Positions 16,990-26,119 of a stretch of 51,234 nucleotides of DNA are shown piece by piece (position 1 is the first letter of the stretch; each line of letters opens with the position of its first letter). This DNA comes from Gammaproteobacteria bacterium (GTDB lineage Bacteria; Pseudomonadota; Gammaproteobacteria; Steroidobacterales; Steroidobacteraceae). The DNA lies in NCBI GenBank assembly GCA_025359565.1, contig JANYFY010000004.1, positions 1 through 51,234 on the forward strand, in the 5' to 3' direction. A model generated the notes under the pieces. The model saw only the letters and a list, made by a program, of their open reading frames with translations, did no database searches and was not told the DNA's origin. The position numbers and the translations under genes are program-made.

Positions 16990-18765
16990 CTACTCGACCT
17001 TTAGCGGCACGCGCACGCGGATATGCAGCTCCTTAAGTTGTGCCTCGCTCACTTCGGTAGGTGCGTCCATGAGTAAGCAGGCGGCGGTTTGAGTCTTAGG
17101 AAACGCGATGACATCCCGAATACTATCGGCACCCGCCATCAGCATTGCGAGCCGATCTAAACCAAATGCGATGCCGCCATGGGGTGGCGCGCCCAATTTT
17201 AGCGCGTCTAATAAGAATCCAAACTTAGAACGCGCCTCCTCAACACCAATGCCCAGTAATTCGAAAACGGCGGACTGTAACTCTTGATTATGAATTCGAA
17301 CCGAACCACCCCCGATTTCGGAACCATTGAGCACCATATCGTAGGCCTTCGCTACCGCCTGACCCGGCTCCGCCGTCAAAGCCATAGGATCCAAATTGGC
17401 AGGACTCGTGAACGGATGATGCATGGCCTGCCAACGTTTAGCCGCCGAATCCCACTCGAACATCGGGAAGTCGACCACCCATAGCGGTCGCCAGCCCTCA
17501 GCCACCAATTTTAAATCTTCAGCCACTTTAAGTCTGAGTGCGCCCAATGCATCACTGACCACCTTGGCACTGTCGGCACCAAAGAAAATCAGATCACCGT
17601 CGCGGGCAGCAGTGCGCTCAAGAATACCGTTCACCGCTGCATCGCTTAAGAATTTCAATATCGGCGACTGCAAACCCTCACGATTCTTCGCCGCTTCATT
17701 CACTTTGATATACGCAAGACCGCGCGCACCATAACGCGCCACAAAAGCCGTGTAGTCGTCAATTTCCTTGCGGGTAAGCTTGCCACCTTGCGGCACACAG
17801 AGCGCCGCTACACGACCCTGCGGATCGGCGGCAGGTCCTGCAAATACTTTGAAATCGCAGCCCTTCACCAGATCGGCAACATCCACTAATTCCATAATCA
17901 CCCGTAAATCTGGCTTATCCGATCCGTAGCGACGCATAGCTTCTGCATAGCTCATGCGCGGAATTGGATTAGGCAAATCGACTTGCAGCACTTGTTTGAA
18001 TAGATGCCGTATTAAACCTTCCATGATCTCTTGAATCTGGGCCTGGTTTAAAAACGAGGTTTCAATGTCGAGTTGCGTAAACTCAGGCTGCCGATCTGCG
18101 CGTAGATCTTCATCGCGAAAACACCGCACGATTTGATAGTAGCGATCGAACCCGGCGATCATCAACAGTTGCTTGTAGATCTGCGGCGATTGCGGTAGGG
18201 CAAAAAATTGGCCTGGATGAGTACGGCTGGGTACTAAGTAATCACGCGCGCCCTCCGGCGTTGCTCTAGAAAGCATTGGAGTTTCAATATCCACAAAATC
18301 CGCATCGTCGAGATACTGACGCATCGCGCGGGTAATCCGATGCCGTAACAGCAATCGCTCACGCATCTCATCACGCCGTAAATCGAGATACCGAAATCGC
18401 AAGCGCACTTCCTCGCTGACGTGCTCGTCTAATTGAAACGGCAATGGCTCGGAACGATTCAATATCTCGATATCCTGGCACAGCAATTCAACCTGGCCAG
18501 ATTTTAAATTGACATTCGCAGTACCCGACGGCCGCGCTCGCACAACACCCGTAATCTTCAACACAAACTCGTTTCGCACCCGTTCAGCCGTAGCGAAGAT
18601 AGCGGGCCGGTCAGGGTCAAATACTAACTGTAATATCCCTTGACGGTCGCGTAAGTCGACAAAAATGACGCCCCCATGGTCACGCCGACGCGAAGCCCAT
18701 CCGGCCACCGTAATAACCTGACCAATTAAAGACACGCCTACCTGGCCACAATAATGAGTACGCAT
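16990..18765 (-). CDS. aspS: Aspartyl-tRNA synthetase
   Basis: The 591-residue bacterial-type class II synthetase charges tRNA-Asp. It begins with the OB-fold anticodon-binding domain ([29 protein letters not shown] in part). The catalytic core has [18 protein letters not shown] (motif 2) and the GAD insertion, and motif 3 lies near the C terminus ([15 protein letters not shown]). The length matches the E. coli enzyme (590). The ATG at 18765 is the first codon of the homology. It heads the aspS-nudB-hydrolase unit, with a 240-base gap towards pilE in which nothing is recognised. Confidence 0.97.
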   Translation of the reverse strand: MRTHYCGQVGVSLIGQVITVAGWASRRRDHGGVIFVDLRDRQGILQLVFDPDRPAIFATAERVRNEFVLKITGVVRARPSGTANVNLKSGQVELLCQDIEILNRSEPLPFQLDEHVSEEVRLRFRYLDLRRDEMRERLLLRHRITRAMRQYLDDADFVDIETPMLSRATPEGARDYLVPSRTHPGQFFALPQSPQIYKQLLMIAGFDRYYQIVRCFRDEDLRADRQPEFTQLDIETSFLNQAQIQEIMEGLIRHLFKQVLQVDLPNPIPRMSYAEAMRRYGSDKPDLRVIMELVDVADLVKGCDFKVFAGPAADPQGRVAALCVPQGGKLTRKEIDDYTAFVARYGARGLAYIKVNEAAKNREGLQSPILKFLSDAAVNGILERTAARDGDLIFFGADSAKVVSDALGALRLKVAEDLKLVAEGWRPLWVVDFPMFEWDSAAKRWQAMHHPFTSPANLDPMALTAEPGQAVAKAYDMVLNGSEIGGGSVRIHNQELQSAVFELLGIGVEEARSKFGFLLDALKLGAPPHGGIAFGLDRLAMLMAGADSIRDVIAFPKTQTAACLLMDAPTEVSEAQLKELHIRVRVPLKVE

Positions 18766-19004
18766 AAGTTCTTAAGATCTACTAAAAAGGGGAAGCGCGC
18801 GATGCTAAGGCCTAGAGGCTATCAGGGCAAGCGTTGCGTTTTCGGTAGGGACGCGCATTGCTGCCTGCCCGCGCTATCCTAAGTCGACTTTTTGGCAACT
18901 CGTGGCGTTTGCTTTAGATACGGTACGCACGGGCAGCGCGGCGATTAGATAGCTCGCACGTGGTTCGGTGCAGTACCGCTCAGCAGCATAGAAGTGAGTG
19001 CAAT

Positions 19005-19517
19005 TTAATTTCCCCAACAAGCGCTATTAATAGTAGCTGAAGTTGCGCCACCGGAGTTTGTGGCGGTTTGTTGGCCAATCTGATTGACGCTGAACGATTG
19101 GCAATCAGTGTCGTTGGCTTGTGCGCCGATGGCCGTTGCGGTAATCGTATAAGTAGGTGGCGTGGGCGGTGTGGCGCTCGGTGCCGCTGGGACGAATGCG
19201 ACTTGCAAATTGTAGTAGCCGCTGTTTAGAGTAATGCCGCCGGGTGCCGCTAATGTTGCAGTCCCAGACGTGGCATAGCCAAGGTCTGTTTGTTTATCAG
19301 AGTAAGTATTGCCCGTACTGTAGAACCGCTCTTCGCGAGCGGCTAAATCTAATACCGCCGTGCGAGCCTCGGTGCGTCGCGATTTCCGGATCTGGCTGGT
19401 GTATGCCGGAACCGCAATCGTCATCAGTATTGAGATGATGACGATCACGATCATCAGTTCCACCAAAGTAAAACCAGTCGATTTTTTGGCGTAAAGACCT
19501 GAATTGAGCATTGACAT
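19005..19517 (-). CDS. pilE: Type IV pilin-like protein PilE
   Basis: A prepilin of 170 residues. The leader MSMLNSGLYAKKSTG is cut by PilD before F16 in G15|FTLVELMIVIVIISIL, with the Glu at mature position 5. The hydrophobic assembly helix is followed by a globular domain with a C-terminal cysteine pair (TDCQSF and SACWGN) forming the D-loop. The gene follows pilY1 by eight bases, the position of the minor pilin PilE in pseudomonad and Acinetobacter clusters. The ATG at 19517 was chosen because AGGAG lies six bases upstream; an ATG further upstream would lie inside pilY1. It is the last gene of the fimT-pilV-W-X-Y1-E unit. Confidence 0.93.
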   Translation of the reverse strand: MSMLNSGLYAKKSTGFTLVELMIVIVIISILMTIAVPAYTSQIRKSRRTEARTAVLDLAAREERFYSTGNTYSDKQTDLGYATSGTATLAAPGGITLNSGYYNLQVAFVPAAPSATPPTPPTYTITATAIGAQANDTDCQSFSVNQIGQQTATNSGGATSATINSACWGN

Positions 19518-19525
19518 GATAACTC

Positions 19526-22500
19526 CTAACGCCGCTCTACCCACGTAAGACGTTTACCCGTTGTCGTACTGATTATTTGCCCACTGCAGGTGCTGCCGGC
19601 CGCGTTCTGGGTACACTTAATACCTCCGTTTGGCGCAGTACCGCCCCCTAAGGACTGGGTTAGCAAGAATGAACCGCCCCCCGCTAACACGACAATAGGC
19701 GTGCCAATTCCGTTGGTATTTTCCCCTGCAATTGCGGAATCCGTCGTATTTTTAAAGAATGCAGCCTTATTTGAGACGATTCCACCCGTGCCAGTGGAAA
19801 TCGCGATGGTGTAACCCGTGTCATGGGTAATTTGACAGCTATTGGGCGATGTGTACGCCGGAATCGTAGTATTTACAACGAACGCGTTTTGGTACAACAA
19901 AGGATTGTAGATAATTTGTTCATTAGTGGAAGGGAGTGTCACAATAAATCCGAATTGAGTATTTCCGACCGTGCAAACAGTCGTTCCGCACCACGCAATC
20001 GGATTGTTAGAGATATCCCTCGATACGCCATCGCTGGCGACAGTTAGGGTTTGGATTTGTAGGCTAGAATCAGTAATCACGTGGGGCCCGGCTAGAGCCG
20101 CTAATTGGGTGCCCGAGCTCAAGTTCCAATTGCCTAAGTTCCAGTCCCAAATTCCGTAAATATGATGCACTCCAATGTCATATACGGCTGGTGCGGTATT
20201 GGTTTGCGGTATTTTCCGGCCCGTGCCGAATTCAACCATGACACGGGGTGCGCCCGCAGTTTGTTTAACTGCTGTGACTAATAGTTTCGAGGCAATTGGC
20301 TGCCCCACAGCAGTGAAAAGAGCGGGCCCGGAGACGGCCCAGGCATTCTCACTGCTGCTGGTAAGATCAAACCGCCAAATATTGCCCAGCAAATCGCCAG
20401 CGTAAACAAAGTCGGTGATGCTGTCACCATCTAGATCTACCGGTGTGACAAAAGCGATGCCATTGCTACCCGATACACCCGTATCTAAGTAATACTTGTT
20501 GTCGATAGTGCCCGTACTAGGGTTGACCGTCATGATGAAAATACCCGCCGCACCACTGGCGCTATTGAAACCGTTACCAAAAATAATCGCCCATTTGCCA
20601 TCGTGTAAGCGTCGTATCACTGGCGTACCATAGGTGTTGCCGAGACTAGCGCCGCAGCCACCGTTACTCACGCACGATATCGTGGAGGAACTCCATTCAC
20701 CGATAACAAGACCACTCGCGTGGGTTTCCGAAAACTGAGTTGGGTCGGTAATGTCCAGTGCATAGATCGCGGCACCGCCCGCGCCAAGCCCGCCTACCAG
20801 CCAGGTGTGCCACGCAGCACCGTAATAAAGATCTTCGGCATCAGGCGTTCCATCCACGAAAAAATTGTGCGAGTACTGGGGATGCGAGAAATCCAAGGTG
20901 GTGTCGGTGCTATTGTGAATAGTTTGCAACACTGCGCCTGGCATGTACGCCAAGATTTCTTCGCCGTCATTTGGCGTGGCCGAGTTATTGACGAAATTGT
21001 GGCTGCTGTCGAACGAACCTGAGCGAAATCCGTGTAAAAAACCATCGTTCGATCCGCTGTATACAACGTTCAGACGTGTCTGGGCCGTGTTGACAAATTG
21101 ACTATAGCTTGGGCCAGAATTTTCCGGCGTCGGGTCAACGGCGCTAGGTAGCTTATCTAACCAAGTATGAGCGAAACTAGCTTCGGGCGGCCCTACCCAG
21201 GTGGGGCTCGAGCCGACAATATCACCCAACACCGAATCCCTAATTCTGTATAGCCCAACACCAAACGAAGTCAGCTCATTGCTGCGATCACCGCGCAAGT
21301 AATTAAGTCTATTGGCAGTCGAGCTGCCATCGCCTAAAGTTAAAACGCTTTTTTGACTATTGGAAAGCGATGCCCATTCAAAGGGAATGCCCTGGCTGCC
21401 ATTCCAAGTGATCATCGAACGACTCGGAGGCGAGCCCGCAGGAGCGGGCGCCTGCGGTGCGGTAGGACCTAAATTGCCTGTGGTTGGACATTTTTGACCC
21501 GAGGGAACACCCGTTAGATTGCAATCGGCATCCCAGTTGGCTACGGCTGCGACGCTAATGGAATTAGTAGCGGAATCAAATAAAATGTCACTGGCCGTCA
21601 ATCGCCCAGTCCAAGTGCTCGGGTAATAGTAGGCAAGATAGGCCTGAGTGCCGCTTGCGATTCTGGTGGCCTCTTTGGCATTAATGCCGACCGAAGTATC
21701 GCCTAAATCTGAAGGTGCCGCTTGGAAGCACATGATCTCGTGAATGTTGGTGCTACCGCCGGTTGAGCCAGTAAAGCCAAAACGAAAACTAGCCGGTAAC
21801 GCACCATTGGTCGAAGTAATAGCCTGCTTCTTTAGAACGTTAATATAATTCCCACCGTTGTAGCTCATCGCAAGGCTCAGGAATCCATCTTGGGTAATTT
21901 TCAAACTGTACGTAATCGGTGTAGCATCCGGGCGTTTGAGTGCCGATTCATTGGCAATGAGCTTGCCGGGATACAAAGTAGCAAACGTCACGTTTGATCC
22001 CGCAATAGGTGAGTAGTCGGCGATGGACGTGGCGGGTACCACCGGGCTTGAGGCATGCGAATAATTCCATAGCACTCCCGTGCTACAGGTTTTTTGGACC
22101 GCCGCTGCTCGCTGCGAAGTAGTAAGGCTGCCCGGATAAAACGCGGGATAACTTTTATTGAGTTCAGCCCAGGTAATGCTCCCGGCACCGCGTAAACCAA
22201 TGCGTCCGGGAAGGTACCCGTAGCCGGTGGCGGTATTATCGCCAGCATTGAGAAAATTTCCATACTCATCAAGGCCTAGGCCGAGGTATCCCCCCGCCAG
22301 TCCGTCATATCCGCGCACCGTGCCATCAGCCCGCAATTTTGAATCATTATTGGAATTCGAACAGGTATAGCCCAAACTGCCGCCATAGGCGCCTACATCG
22401 TAAGCGGGGTAACTACCGTCCATCAGGAAAAAACCTATCCCGTCAGCACCATCCCCGGTGCCTCCCGAATCACCCCGATAGGAGACTGTTTTAAAAATCA

Positions 22501-22858
22501 CCTGAAGTCCCTGGGTCATAGGAAATGGGGTGCTGCTAATTAGGGCACCCGCTTGGCTGTAGCCTCCGGGGTACCCGTTGGTAAATCGCAAGGCCCCATT
22601 GCCGCTTGAATCCGGAAGGCTGCCGCTTACTCCACCCACCAAAGTTTCGCTGTAATAGGGCAATCCGACACAGGCTGGAATACTTCCAGTACCGTCTCCT
22701 GCGGTTAGGCAAGCGCCACCGAAAGTTTTCCAAGAGTTGGAGTCGCTCGATAACGTAAAATCGTCGCTGGTTGATTGTGCGCTGACGCTACCCGCCAGGG
22801 TGAATGCGAAGAAACCGCCGAGGACAATGTACGATGATGGGAAATATTTGTTAGACAT
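19526..22858 (-). CDS. pilY1: PilY1/PilC-family pilus tip adhesin with N-terminal L-type-lectin-like domain
   Basis: The 1110-residue exported protein has a signal peptide (about residues 1-27, ending VSAQ). Residues about 30-380 resemble L-type (legume/ConA-like) lectins, with GDGADGIGFFLMDG, GGSLGY, GGYLGLGLDEYGNF and a closing SFRFGFTGSTGGSTNIHEI. The C-terminal part (about 410-1080) is the PilY1 beta-propeller, with SNDGFLHGF, DGTPDAEDLYY, LVGGLGAGGAAIYALDITDP and the calcium-binding DLDGDSITDFVYAGDLLGN. PilY1 sits at the pilus tip with the minor pilins, controls retraction and acts in adhesion. The well-known PilY1 proteins carry a von Willebrand A domain at the N terminus; none is visible here. 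The gene follows pilX by 22 bases. Confidence 0.92.
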   Translation of the reverse strand: MSNKYFPSSYIVLGGFFAFTLAGSVSAQSTSDDFTLSSDSNSWKTFGGACLTAGDGTGSIPACVGLPYYSETLVGGVSGSLPDSSGNGALRFTNGYPGGYSQAGALISSTPFPMTQGLQVIFKTVSYRGDSGGTGDGADGIGFFLMDGSYPAYDVGAYGGSLGYTCSNSNNDSKLRADGTVRGYDGLAGGYLGLGLDEYGNFLNAGDNTATGYGYLPGRIGLRGAGSITWAELNKSYPAFYPGSLTTSQRAAAVQKTCSTGVLWNYSHASSPVVPATSIADYSPIAGSNVTFATLYPGKLIANESALKRPDATPITYSLKITQDGFLSLAMSYNGGNYINVLKKQAITSTNGALPASFRFGFTGSTGGSTNIHEIMCFQAAPSDLGDTSVGINAKEATRIASGTQAYLAYYYPSTWTGRLTASDILFDSATNSISVAAVANWDADCNLTGVPSGQKCPTTGNLGPTAPQAPAPAGSPPSRSMITWNGSQGIPFEWASLSNSQKSVLTLGDGSSTANRLNYLRGDRSNELTSFGVGLYRIRDSVLGDIVGSSPTWVGPPEASFAHTWLDKLPSAVDPTPENSGPSYSQFVNTAQTRLNVVYSGSNDGFLHGFRSGSFDSSHNFVNNSATPNDGEEILAYMPGAVLQTIHNSTDTTLDFSHPQYSHNFFVDGTPDAEDLYYGAAWHTWLVGGLGAGGAAIYALDITDPTQFSETHASGLVIGEWSSSTISCVSNGGCGASLGNTYGTPVIRRLHDGKWAIIFGNGFNSASGAAGIFIMTVNPSTGTIDNKYYLDTGVSGSNGIAFVTPVDLDGDSITDFVYAGDLLGNIWRFDLTSSSENAWAVSGPALFTAVGQPIASKLLVTAVKQTAGAPRVMVEFGTGRKIPQTNTAPAVYDIGVHHIYGIWDWNLGNWNLSSGTQLAALAGPHVITDSSLQIQTLTVASDGVSRDISNNPIAWCGTTVCTVGNTQFGFIVTLPSTNEQIIYNPLLYQNAFVVNTTIPAYTSPNSCQITHDTGYTIAISTGTGGIVSNKAAFFKNTTDSAIAGENTNGIGTPIVVLAGGGSFLLTQSLGGGTAPNGGIKCTQNAAGSTCSGQIISTTTGKRLTWVERR

Positions 22859-22880
22859 TTAAGTATCTGCCTTAGTGATT

Positions 22881-23432
22881 CTAGTTAACGATATAAGTAC
22901 TTTCGACCACGGCCACTGCAGTCGCAGTGCCGCCATATCCCACGGCGTCAATTTGATATAATTCGCCGCTGCCAAGAACCGGACCCGCAAGGCCTAAGTC
23001 AGTGATATAAAACACGGGTGGCGCATAGTAGGCGCTCTTTGCACCAGCAGCGTTCACCGTGTTTTGGATTCCATTAATCGTATTACTTAGAAATTGAGTA
23101 TAAGTAACGCCGACAGGATTCCCACCCACTACCCAAGGAACCGTTGTAAAATCCGCTGGAGCGCTCGCTGGCGTACATACCTGTCCGATGGCCGAGCTCA
23201 CCACGCTATTGCAGATTTTTGCGGTTGGCGGCGGATTGCTGGAGAGCCACCATTCTGCGAATTGTTGCGCACTTTCCGCCGCAGCCAATGCGCGTTGCTT
23301 TTCGCGCACATTACCCGCGATTTTTTCTTGAATACCGAAACTGCGGAACATACTGACTCCCATCATGGTGACCACCAACAGGAGTAACAGCGCTGTAACC
23401 AAGGCCATGCCCTGTTGCGTACGGCGCGTCAC
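22881..23432 (-). CDS. pilX: Type IV pilus minor pilin PilX
   Basis: The 183-residue protein starts MTRRTQQG|MALVTALLLLLVVTMMG. This is a prepilin-like leader with Gly before the cut and, as usual for PilX, no Glu at +5. It then has FRSFGIQEKIAGNVREKQRALAAAESA and QFAEWWL, the typical PilX helix sequence. A globular domain with two Cys (ICNSV, VCTPA) follows. It is a component of the pilus-priming tip complex with PilV, PilW and PilY1. The ATG overlaps the pilW stop (ATGA). Confidence 0.9.
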   Translation of the reverse strand: MTRRTQQGMALVTALLLLLVVTMMGVSMFRSFGIQEKIAGNVREKQRALAAAESAQQFAEWWLSSNPPPTAKICNSVVSSAIGQVCTPASAPADFTTVPWVVGGNPVGVTYTQFLSNTINGIQNTVNAAGAKSAYYAPPVFYITDLGLAGPVLGSGELYQIDAVGYGGTATAVAVVESTYIVN

Positions 23433-24223
23433 GTGTTGACTCCCGCCTTGTTCATCACCGCAATAATCCTTCTTAGGGTTGTGGGCTGATTGCCGGGACC
23501 GGCCGGAACATTCAAGTTGGGTCGGCTGAATATTAACGTTACGCTAACCGAACAAACTGCGTTCCAATCAGCGGGTAGCATTAGATTGGCAAATAAATAC
23601 GTGTCGGCACAACTACCGGTCGGCGCACCCGTATTGCGCGTTATGCCGTATTGAATGCTTAAGTTTTCCACATTGTTGACGAGTACGATGTCCGTCGCTG
23701 GCGTGCTTTTACCGATAAATGTGCAGGTCAATTGGTTGCCCGCTTTGATCCAAAATTTATTGACGAAAGTGTCGTATGGTGCGACTGTACTTTGGGTTCC
23801 CATGCAATTAAAAAGATTTTCACTGTTGGCTGCCGCGTAACGCACCGTTATCGTATCGCCAGGAGCTGACGCAGTGTGCACACCATAAAAGGGTTGCCCG
23901 GCAATAAAGTTCCCGGCAATAGCGTTGACGAAGGGTGGCAAAACCGCCGTCGTCAAAGTATTTGTGGGGTCATTTACCTGGGGGTTTGGGTAGTAGCCGC
24001 CGCTTTCGATGACGTTGGCAATGAAGGTCATCGCGAGACGTTCGTTATCCTGCAATTGCGATAAAAGATTCTGGCTAGCGAAGGTAGAGCGCGTGTTTTG
24101 TACGATCGTCAGCAGGCCGCCAAGCAAAAACAACGCAATTGTCATTGCGATGAGTAATTCAATTAGTGAGAATCCGCTGTGGCGCAGTGCTGACCAATAA
24201 GCTGACGGTTGACGTGACCTCAC
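23429..24223 (-). CDS. pilW: Type IV pilus minor pilin PilW
   Basis: The 264-residue prepilin has a leader of 17 residues ending G17|FSLIELLIAMTIALFLLGG with Glu at +5. The next helix, NTRSTFASQNLLSQLQDNERLAM, is characteristic of PilW. The globular domain carries Cys residues and ends with a strand resembling PilW C termini (TTLRRIIAVMN). The start is taken as the GTG at 24223, which overlaps the pilV TGA (GTGA). The longer frame up to 24358 would lie inside pilV and lacks homology. It is a core subunit of the pilus-priming complex. Confidence 0.9.
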   Translation of the reverse strand: MRSRQPSAYWSALRHSGFSLIELLIAMTIALFLLGGLLTIVQNTRSTFASQNLLSQLQDNERLAMTFIANVIESGGYYPNPQVNDPTNTLTTAVLPPFVNAIAGNFIAGQPFYGVHTASAPGDTITVRYAAANSENLFNCMGTQSTVAPYDTFVNKFWIKAGNQLTCTFIGKSTPATDIVLVNNVENLSIQYGITRNTGAPTGSCADTYLFANLMLPADWNAVCSVSVTLIFSRPNLNVPAGPGNQPTTLRRIIAVMNKAGVNT

Positions 24224-24780
24224 GGTTGCACGTACAGCGTATAGGTGGGATCTTGGGTGGCGGTGGCTTGGCCACCTGCCGCCAAATTGCTGTTGATTGC
24301 GACCACGCTTTCTGCCCAAGTAATGGTAACAGTGCAGGTCACGGGCGCAGCCCCACATGCAATGGTCGCTCGGTTATTAGGAAGTAATTTTTGTAGGTCA
24401 GAGGCCCAATTGATGATGTCATAGGCGGCCATATTCGCGACTGTGCACGGGGTCACGTTTGAGGCGCAATTTGGCGCAACACCTCCTAAAAGTCCGTTCA
24501 AAACGGGAGCGCCCGATGTAACGGAAGCAGTGGTACCTAGGATACTGATTTTTGCGGCGGCGGCATCGGCACCATTCCAGTAGCCGCGATTGACATGCAT
24601 GGCAGCAGCCAAGCTCGCGGCTTCGACGGCCGCCAAGGAACGCTTACTAGATATCGTCGTGCTAGACAATGATAACGCCTGCATCTTGGCGACACCCAGT
24701 AGACCTACCGAGAGCACGATAACGGCAACCATGACCTCGATGAGGCTGAAGCCCGCATTGATTCGTTGATTCAGGTGCAT
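24220..24780 (-). CDS. pilV: Type IV pilus modification/minor pilin PilV
   Basis: The 186-residue prepilin has the leader MHLNQRINAG|FSLIEVMVAVIVLSVGLLGVAKMQ. The VLSVGLLG-x-AKMQ sequence after the cleavage site is diagnostic for PilV. The C-terminal domain includes several Cys. The ATG lies inside the end of fimT (ten-base overlap), and the stop overlaps the pilW GTG. It is part of the priming complex at the pilus tip. Confidence 0.92.
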   Translation of the reverse strand: MHLNQRINAGFSLIEVMVAVIVLSVGLLGVAKMQALSLSSTTISSKRSLAAVEAASLAAAMHVNRGYWNGADAAAAKISILGTTASVTSGAPVLNGLLGGVAPNCASNVTPCTVANMAAYDIINWASDLQKLLPNNRATIACGAAPVTCTVTITWAESVVAINSNLAAGGQATATQDPTYTLYVQP

Positions 24781-25379
24781 GTTACGTTCTCCGCGGTCGT
24801 ATCGCCCGCTTTTTGCGTGGTTAGCGCACCAATAATCGTCAGCGAAAGACAGCGTGTGTACGAGGCGGTCCAGCCCGTTGGCTTATCATGAAGCGTGAGG
24901 GTAATCGCGCCAGGTAGTCCGTTAACGAAGCCTTCGCGGTTGAAGCTCACGAACTTGACGCTATTGTCAGCCACCAGAGTGTCTTGATTGGATAGACTCT
25001 TTTGCGCCCGTAGAATTCTGTCGTTGCCGTTAATAGTTCCGCTAGGAAGTGTATCGGTAAATATTAACCAACCGGTTTGCCATGGCACATTGACGGCCCC
25101 ATTAGTTGTACAGCTGACCTGATCAATGGTAGCGCACACCGAAACCGTAATTCCTTCTTTGATGGCTTCGGCACGAGCAAATTGTAGGTCGCCGAGCAAC
25201 CCATTAATATCACTCGACAAGCGATTGGCGGTGGTGACATATTGAAAAGACGGAACGCCAATAGCCAACAGTATTGCCACAATCCCCATCACGGTTAACG
25301 ACTCTATGAGGGTAAACCCCATAGCGGATCGGCGAGCGCGCTGCGGCTTGTACGGGTGGCTTTGTGTCATTAGGAGCAT
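24771..25379 (-). CDS. fimT: GspH/FimT-family minor pilin
   Basis: The 202-residue prepilin has G21|FTLIESLTVMGIVAILLAIGVPSFQ with Glu at +5. The LSSDINGLLGDLQFARAEAIKEGITVSVC segment is the GspH/FimT/FimU signature. It contains two Cys in the typical CATIDQ...SCTTNG spacing and two in the C terminus. It is the first gene of the minor pilin operon. The ATG at 25379 is used; another at 25370 is possible, and neither has a clear ribosome site. No sigma-54 or AlgR-like site was recognised in the 98-base leader. Confidence 0.9.
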   Translation of the reverse strand: MLLMTQSHPYKPQRARRSAMGFTLIESLTVMGIVAILLAIGVPSFQYVTTANRLSSDINGLLGDLQFARAEAIKEGITVSVCATIDQVSCTTNGAVNVPWQTGWLIFTDTLPSGTINGNDRILRAQKSLSNQDTLVADNSVKFVSFNREGFVNGLPGAITLTLHDKPTGWTASYTRCLSLTIIGALTTQKAGDTTAENVTCT

Positions 25380-25477
25380 GGCGAGTAATCTATCTCATAC
25401 ACCTTGCGCGGGGCTGACAGTAATCGGTGTTAATTAATAGAAAGATACGATTGGGTCACACTCTTTGCATAAATAAG

Positions 25478-26077
25478 CTATCCGCGCCGACGTTTAGCCT
25501 TAGCCCTAGCGGTCACTTTGCGCACCGATTTCACTTTGCTGGATTTCTTGGCGCTCGTAGAATGAGATCCGCGTGAAGCCCCCCCGGTGGTATTGCCACC
25601 CGACTTATCAGACGCCTTGTCGCTGGATTTCTGTTTCGAGCCATCGCTTGACTTATCGGCTGATTTTTCCACCGCCTTCTTCCCATCCTTTCCCCCAGTA
25701 TCCTTCGACCCACTATCCTTCCCGGCGGCATCCTTCGAACCCGATTCCTTATTAGCGCCCTCTTTTCCAGCAGCATCTTTGCCCGCAGCACCCGCGTCTT
25801 CGGTCCCAGCCTTCGCATCCTTCTTATCGTCTTTTTTATCGTCCTTAGGCGCATCGGCCTCAGGTTTATCGGCTAAATTGCGCTTACCATCTTGGTCCGA
25901 CTTAAAGTCAGTCTCATACCAACCGCCGCCTTTCAGGCGAAACACCGGGGCAGACATCAACCGCTGCAACGTCGCCTTACCGCATTCCGGGCATTTCTTG
26001 AGCGGAGAGGCTGTAATTTTTTGCATAGCCTCAAGGGCATGCCCACAACGCTTACACTGATATTCGTAAAAAGGCAT
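25478..26077 (-). CDS. FmdB-type zinc-ribbon protein with long low-complexity tail
   Basis: The first 60 residues are a putative regulatory FmdB/CxxC domain: MPFYEYQC8KRC11GH, KKC29PEC32G and RLMSAPVFRL, a zinc ribbon with two CxxC knuckles. Residues about 75-199 are an Asp/Lys/Ser/Gly/Ala-rich repeat tail (KDDKKDDKKDAK, then many GSKDAAGKD-like units) ending in an Arg/Lys-rich segment (KVTARAKAKRRRG). Typical FmdB proteins are about 60-110 residues, so the tail is long, and it is likely disordered. Function is unknown. The basic end may bind nucleic acid, which is inference. It lies 42 bases after clpB, probably in the same transcript. Confidence 0.82.
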   Translation of the reverse strand: MPFYEYQCKRCGHALEAMQKITASPLKKCPECGKATLQRLMSAPVFRLKGGGWYETDFKSDQDGKRNLADKPEADAPKDDKKDDKKDAKAGTEDAGAAGKDAAGKEGANKESGSKDAAGKDSGSKDTGGKDGKKAVEKSADKSSDGSKQKSSDKASDKSGGNTTGGASRGSHSTSAKKSSKVKSVRKVTARAKAKRRRG

Positions 26078-26119
26078 GAATTTCCTAATCTATTTCAAAA
26101 TGAATACTAAGGAATATCC

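Noticed and set aside
25587-26060. 157-codon plus-strand frame opposite the zinc-ribbon gene
   Set aside because: It is an antisense shadow of the Lys/Ser/Asp-rich tail; the repetitive codons create a long frame by chance.
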